From Fratercula arctica (taxonomy: Eukaryota; Chordata; Aves; Charadriiformes; Alcidae): 64,000 nt of DNA. Of this stretch, positions 59,441-64,000 are shown one piece after another (within the stretch, counting starts at the first letter, position 1; each line of letters opens with the position of its first letter). The DNA lies in contig CANTUZ010000002.1 of assembly GCA_947846985.1 (NCBI GenBank), positions 13,836,087 to 13,900,086 of the forward strand. The letters run 5' to 3'. A model generated the notes under the pieces. It had not been told where the DNA came from. It saw only the letters and a list, made by a program, of their open reading frames with translations, and made no database searches. The position numbers were made by a program, and so were the translations under genes.

Positions 59441-61732
59441 CTGCTTCCACTAAGGGTTTTTTGTATTAGTTCTAGTGTTAATGTCACCCTTCATATAGCA
59501 ATATACTATTGACATAGTAGTGGCTTTATGGATACCCAACATTTTTAAAATCTGTAGTTCCTATTGAATGAAAAATTCAGTTCATGCTTAACCCTTCTTT
59601 ACAGGCAATGACTAGTCAAATTTTAAGTAATTAAAATATATATTTTAAGCATACTTTAAAAACATGTAAACAAGTAGTAAGTAGTCTGAAATACGGTCCT
59701 GAAACTACTTAAGAAACTGACTTCTCAGTAAAATGGTTATTGTGGATATTATTAATATAAAACAGTTTTTTCATTTAGCTGGATCAAACAATGCTTACAT
59801 CTGTTTCTAGCTGTGAAGAAGAAACAAGAAAGACCACTTGTCACACCAAAGGCTAAACACAAAGCCCACCTGATTACTCAGGCTTTCCCAAAACAGCACA
59901 CTTATTCACACAGACCCTTTCAAAAACCAAACAAAGCCTCATGCAGATGTCCCCATCAATTTTGGGGGGATATCATTTCCGTGAAAGTTACTAAGGAAGT
60001 TCTCACTGACTTCTGTGGAAGCTGGCTCAGATGCAGCACTTTCTGAACTTAATTTCATTCATAGCTCTTGCAGTTGTCTAGAAAATCTTTGCAACATTGA
60101 TTTCAAACACCAATTGGATGGCATAGGAACTGTTAGATCAATTTTTTAGATACTGTATTGGATTTCCAACAAGAAGACATCTGAGTACTTTGGCCTAATT
60201 AAAAACACAGAAAACACACACATATACAAACATTATTCCGAATTAGTAGTTAGCTTTTGCAGATTAAACTCTACATATAGTTGGACCAGTCTCCTATCAT
60301 GACTATGGCAAATTATGTCTGCATACAAGAGGATATACTGTCTTCTGTAGAAGGTCCGGGCAGTAATGACTCCATGTTTTATGTGGTGCCAGACTCCAAA
60401 GCTGTTTTCTTCCTTCACTGACATCTATCTGAACTTCTTGAGACCATTGGACTAGCTCTGGATTCACAGTGGCGTAACCAAGAACAGAACCTGAACCTCA
60501 GTGATGAGGTGACAGACATTGGTCCCTCAATGTTTAGAGTATGAGTTCTGAGTTTGGTGTTGTTTCTGAGACATCCTCAGGAAAGAAAGAATTCTGAGGT
60601 TTGTCTCAGGGCAGTATCTCCATAGGCCATAAAAAATGTGCTACGTGGGGGTGTTTTTAAATCCAGACATGAAACTTTTCTTCTTTGATTTGGCTTCTAG
60701 TTATGGGAGCCAATCCATATCTTCTTGCTGAAGTGCAAAAACCTCAAGACAATAAGCGGAGGATTATATAAAAGAACTATTGTAGCTGTCTTTCTTCAGA
60801 CAAATAAAAGATGTATGTATTGGGCTATTGGGATTCTGCCAACCCAGAATCCTGCAAGGCTTCTCCCCTAATGTGGATTGCTATTGTATGTTGTGAAATG
60901 GCTATCCATTTCTCAGTATGAGGTCTGCTTTGTACCACAAAAATCAAATAAATATATTTCATTACCCGATAGTTATTCATAATGCACATTCTACCATTAT
61001 CATTTAAATGAGGTCTCTTCGATTTTCTTATTTGCTGATCCAAATCCACCATTGCTGTTCCCTCTGATTTGCTTAGTAATACATATAGAAAATTATGTAA
61101 TTAGGCTTGTCAGTACAAAGAACATGTAATGTTCTTACATATACTGTAATTGCAGCCCATTTGTCGACAAATGACAACTTTAATAAGAGAAGTGCTCACA
61201 TCATATGGAACGTCCACACACTCCTTTAATAAACACTGATTGAAAAATTTACTGCCACAGCAAGATGTTTTAGGACTTTAGCATGAGAAGGAGAAAAGTT
61301 CAACCATAACTGAAAACATATGTCCAGAAGAAAGAACTCAGCTCCCCACACTGTCAAGTCTTACTGCTGATTTAAATTTAGGCAAGTACATATAGTGAAG
61401 TATGTTAAGTGTGGAAATCTGACCTCATACGTGGCCAGCAAACTCAATTCGAAGTGCTTGAACTGAAGCTGTGATGGGGTGCTGTGTCTCCTCTGGATCC
61501 AAGCCAAATTAATATTATTTATGCTTTTTTGGACTGCTGACCTTTATGCAACTCTCATGCTCCTTTGAAACACTTCCATGCTGAATGTGTGTGTATGCCA
61601 GTGAGAAAGAGACAAGGTGCCTTCCTCTAGTGGATTCCTCTCCATGTTTGATAAAGTCAAGTATGGACCGCTGTGGAGAGCTCTTAATTCACCTTTTGGC
61701 TGAAGGTTTCCTATTTCATATCTTGACATGCC
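59441..61732. other. No gene seen
   Basis: The sequence is unique and AT-rich. Frames at 59813-60046, 60233-60424, 60825-61052 and 61544-61729 are 61-77 codons and unrecognised. Confidence 0.6.
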
Positions 61733-61812
61733 GATCCAGATGCTGGATCAGCATCTAACTGTGGTTATCTGGATCAGCATCTAACAGCATCTAACAAGCT
61801 AAACTGTGGTTA
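61733..61812. repeat. Tandem duplication with nested hairpins
   Basis: CTGGATCAGCATCTAAC occurs exactly at 61743-61759 and 61769-61785. A 10-bp partial copy AGCATCTAAC follows at 61786-61795. AACTGTGGTTA recurs at 61757-61767 and 61802-61812. The left end folds two ways: GATCCAG-ATG-CTGGATC (61733-61749) and GATGCTG-GAT-CAGCATC (61739-61755). Confidence 0.9.
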
Positions 61813-62131
61813 GAATGGCAGGCTTGCAGAACATTATCCTGTGCAGTAAGGCTTCCTATTTAGAAAATCAGACTTCAGGCTTTCAGCAGAGACTAGGAGA
61901 GTTAGACAGCCAACTTGTCTTGGTTTTCCTAGGAATGCAACGCCCAACTCCCTGCGGTGCTTTGAAAATCCTGGCACGATTTATGCAACTCTAATCTGTT
62001 TATTGAATTCTCTGTTAGAACGAGGTAAGAATAATTTACAAAAGAAGAATGTGAACTATGAGATTCATATGTTTCCAAATGGAAGGAAAAAGATAGCAGC
62101 AAACTAAAGATTTAATGAGAAGACAATGAAT
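61813..62131. other. No gene seen
   Basis: The sequence is unique. The plus frame at 61806-61994 (62 codons) is unrecognised. Confidence 0.6.
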
Positions 62132-62188
62132 CTCAGAATCATAGAACGGTTTGGCTTGGAAGGGACCTTAAAGATCTAGTTCCAATGA
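62132..62188 (-). mobile_element. Avian CR1 3' end stub
   Basis: The plus strand shows TCAGAATCATAGAACGGTTTGG, then CTTGGAAGGGACCTTAAAGA and TCTAGTTCCAA. This is the last 55 bp or so of an avian CR1 in minus orientation. A few bases (ATC of GATCATCTAG) are missing, and the element stops abruptly afterwards. It is either a very short insertion or a truncated remnant. Confidence 0.85.
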
Positions 62189-64000
62189 TTAATTTGTCTC
62201 CAGTAAATAACAGTACAGCTAATGACCAGTTAATGTGATAATAGAATAAAAACGTATGTACAAGAGAAGTGTCCATCATATTTAACCTTAGTATAGTTAA
62301 AAGGTTAAATTATATTGATTAATCAATTTTATTATATTTCTTTTTTTTTACAAATGGGATAGAAGAATCTCAAACCAACTAAAATTCCTTATCTTTCCCT
62401 GGTTTGTGTTGGTAGCTCATCTCAAGGGTTGGAGACCTTGGGATATCCTTCAGACAACTGTTTGAGAATTTTCTAGTTTTAAACATATAGTAACATATCC
62501 TTTGGACATTGCAATAGCTGCACTGTGCTGTAAAACCCATTCTGTATTTATCCATCCCCATGTAATTGAATAAGTAAAAAGAAACATTGGGGAGCCCTCA
62601 GGGTCTCTGCACTGCTGTAAAAGCTGGCAGACCCAGATGGTTACTGTGGAAAGGGGCACAGGAACCCATAAATAAAATCACTCTGGTTGTGGTTGTGCCA
62701 TGGATGTTTATCTGGATGGTGGCCCAGAATTAATCTGATCACTCCCGAGCTAAAAGCCTACCCTGCATCCTGTGTTTATCCATTTGAACAGGATCCTGAA
62801 AGGTCAGGATGACTAATGCGTATATCCCATGTATGAAAAAGTAGGGTATGTTCAGTTTTCTTCCAAGTACACTTGCTGCAAATACCTGAGTTGTACTCCT
62901 TTTCACACGGAAACAAGGATGTCATATTTGTGCTTAGTCTTCTGAGCATCATGAGAAATAATTTAAAAGCAGAGGTACTTAACAGCCAGGTGTTCATTTC
63001 CATGTGCAAAATCTGAGTGGAAAAACAGGTAAATATGTGGTAGTTCTGAATAGGTATCCTATTAATGTATGTAGAAAACATGAAACACATATATAAAGCC
63101 CCAGTCTGAAGGCTTGTGAGTGATGCACTCAAATCAAGCTTCAGAGCCTCGTGTCAGAAGGCTTACACTTCCATAGGCTTTGACAGGAAGAGAAACAGAT
63201 CACTAGACAGAGATGCCAAAAACCACCTCGACTGATCCCAACTATTCATTTCTCATAGCAAGCAAGTCAGGAATAACCTATAGAATTCACCCAGGCAATA
63301 CCAAATCCATGACTTATGATTTATTCAGAACTTCCTGAAAATCAGAAGCCTTGGAGAAATCTCTAAATGAACTCAGTATGCTGGGACATCTGAAATCACT
63401 AAACATTCAAAAAATCATGACCAAATTGAGTAAGTTAAGAAACAACCAGTGCAGCTGGGAAAAAAATCAGTCAAATCAGGAATATTTATTGAGAGAAAAA
63501 AAGTCAAATTATTAGTAAGTGTACGAGTCATTTTCAGTCATTGGTATTACCTCTATCCCAAGAAAGTTAGAGAAATGTGAGAATAAATAATATATAGCAA
63601 TCGACTGTATGGTATTTGAAGACTTTTCTGTAGCAAAGTACCCCATTCTGGAAGCAAGTAATCAGAGTTAACTTCTGCTTGAAAAGTGTGTTTTAGTTCT
63701 CCTATTTATAGGGAACGTTGAAACTGGTGAAAACCTGTCTCAACTGTGCTCTAAAAAGACAGAAATGTTTGTAAACTGTGATATTGGAAAATTTCCATCT
63801 TGACTTTTGAACTTTTGGCATAATAGTTTGCTAGTTAGTTACTATGGTGATAGTGCCCAAAGCATCAGCAGCTGCAACATCAAAAAACCTGTGAAACACA
63901 AGGTTACCTAAAAGGAACAGATAAACTTGTATAAAGAAAATATTTATTTTTCATTTATATATCTATCAATTGCCTCATTGTTATAGTGACATTGTTGTTA
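62189..64000. other. No gene seen
   Basis: The sequence is unique and AT-rich to the window edge. Minus frames at 62379-62561, 62450-62659 and 62776-63132 (118 codons) have no recognisable domain or exon boundary. Confidence 0.55.

Noticed and set aside
62776..63132. 118-codon minus-strand frame
   Set aside because: There is no recognisable domain and no splice or promoter context.
1..64000. Endogenous retrovirus or LTR, tRNA or rRNA gene, CRISPR array, bacterial-type operon
   Set aside because: I searched by eye for primer-binding sites, paired LTR ends, tRNA-like boxes outside MIR relics, regularly spaced repeats and ribosome-binding-site-led gene runs, and found none.

Overview
The window looks like non-coding DNA from a bird. 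The strongest evidence is a set of chicken-repeat-1 (CR1) non-LTR retrotransposon copies. They include 3' ends with the typical avian TTGGAAGGGACCTTAAAGAT block and the ATTCTATG-type terminal repeat. Much older CR1 copies and MIR-type SINE relics also occur, as expected for an amniote genome. The sequence is mostly AT-rich with many mononucleotide runs. It contains no operons, no bacterial-type genes and no protein-coding gene that I can support. The longest open frames are either antisense to CR1 or about as long as chance would give in 64 kb. I read the window as a gene desert or a very long intron. I cannot name the species, chromosome or flanking genes.

Layout. 1-3.6 kb: two MIR relics and a mirrored-motif repeat. 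3.7-6.4 kb: a GC-rich block beside a T tract, an AT-rich enhancer-like stretch with an RFX X-box-like palindrome, and a CpG cluster with a CTCF-like motif. 8.2-8.7 kb: another enhancer-like stretch with a 10-bp inverted repeat. 11.9-12.8 kb: a degraded CR1 (+). 14.3-15.0 kb: an ancient CR1 (+). 18.9-19.1 kb: a MIR (-) split by a T-rich expansion. 19.54 kb: a C20 run. 20.7-21.1 kb: the best-preserved CR1 (-). 23.4 and 33.0-33.5 kb: ancient CR1s (-). 36.9-37.2 kb: a candidate processed pseudogene (-). 40.8-41.6 kb: a CpG-rich block, a CR1 end, a MIR and a GT microsatellite. 44.1-48.8 kb: further MIR and mirrored-motif relics. 50.7-52.2 kb: an internally deleted CR1 (+). 58.1-59.5 kb: a possible minus-strand exon with a perfect splice-donor sequence, then an enhancer-like stretch centred on an 11-bp homeodomain-type palindrome. 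62.1 kb: a 57-bp CR1 stub.

Nothing here forms a gene system. The elements most likely to act in the cell are the candidate regulatory stretches (5.4-6.4, 8.2-8.7, 40.85-41.1 and 58.1-59.5 kb). All of them are inferred from motif and base content and none is shown to be functional. Repeat assignments rest on my recall of consensus sequences and not on a database search, so element edges are approximate.
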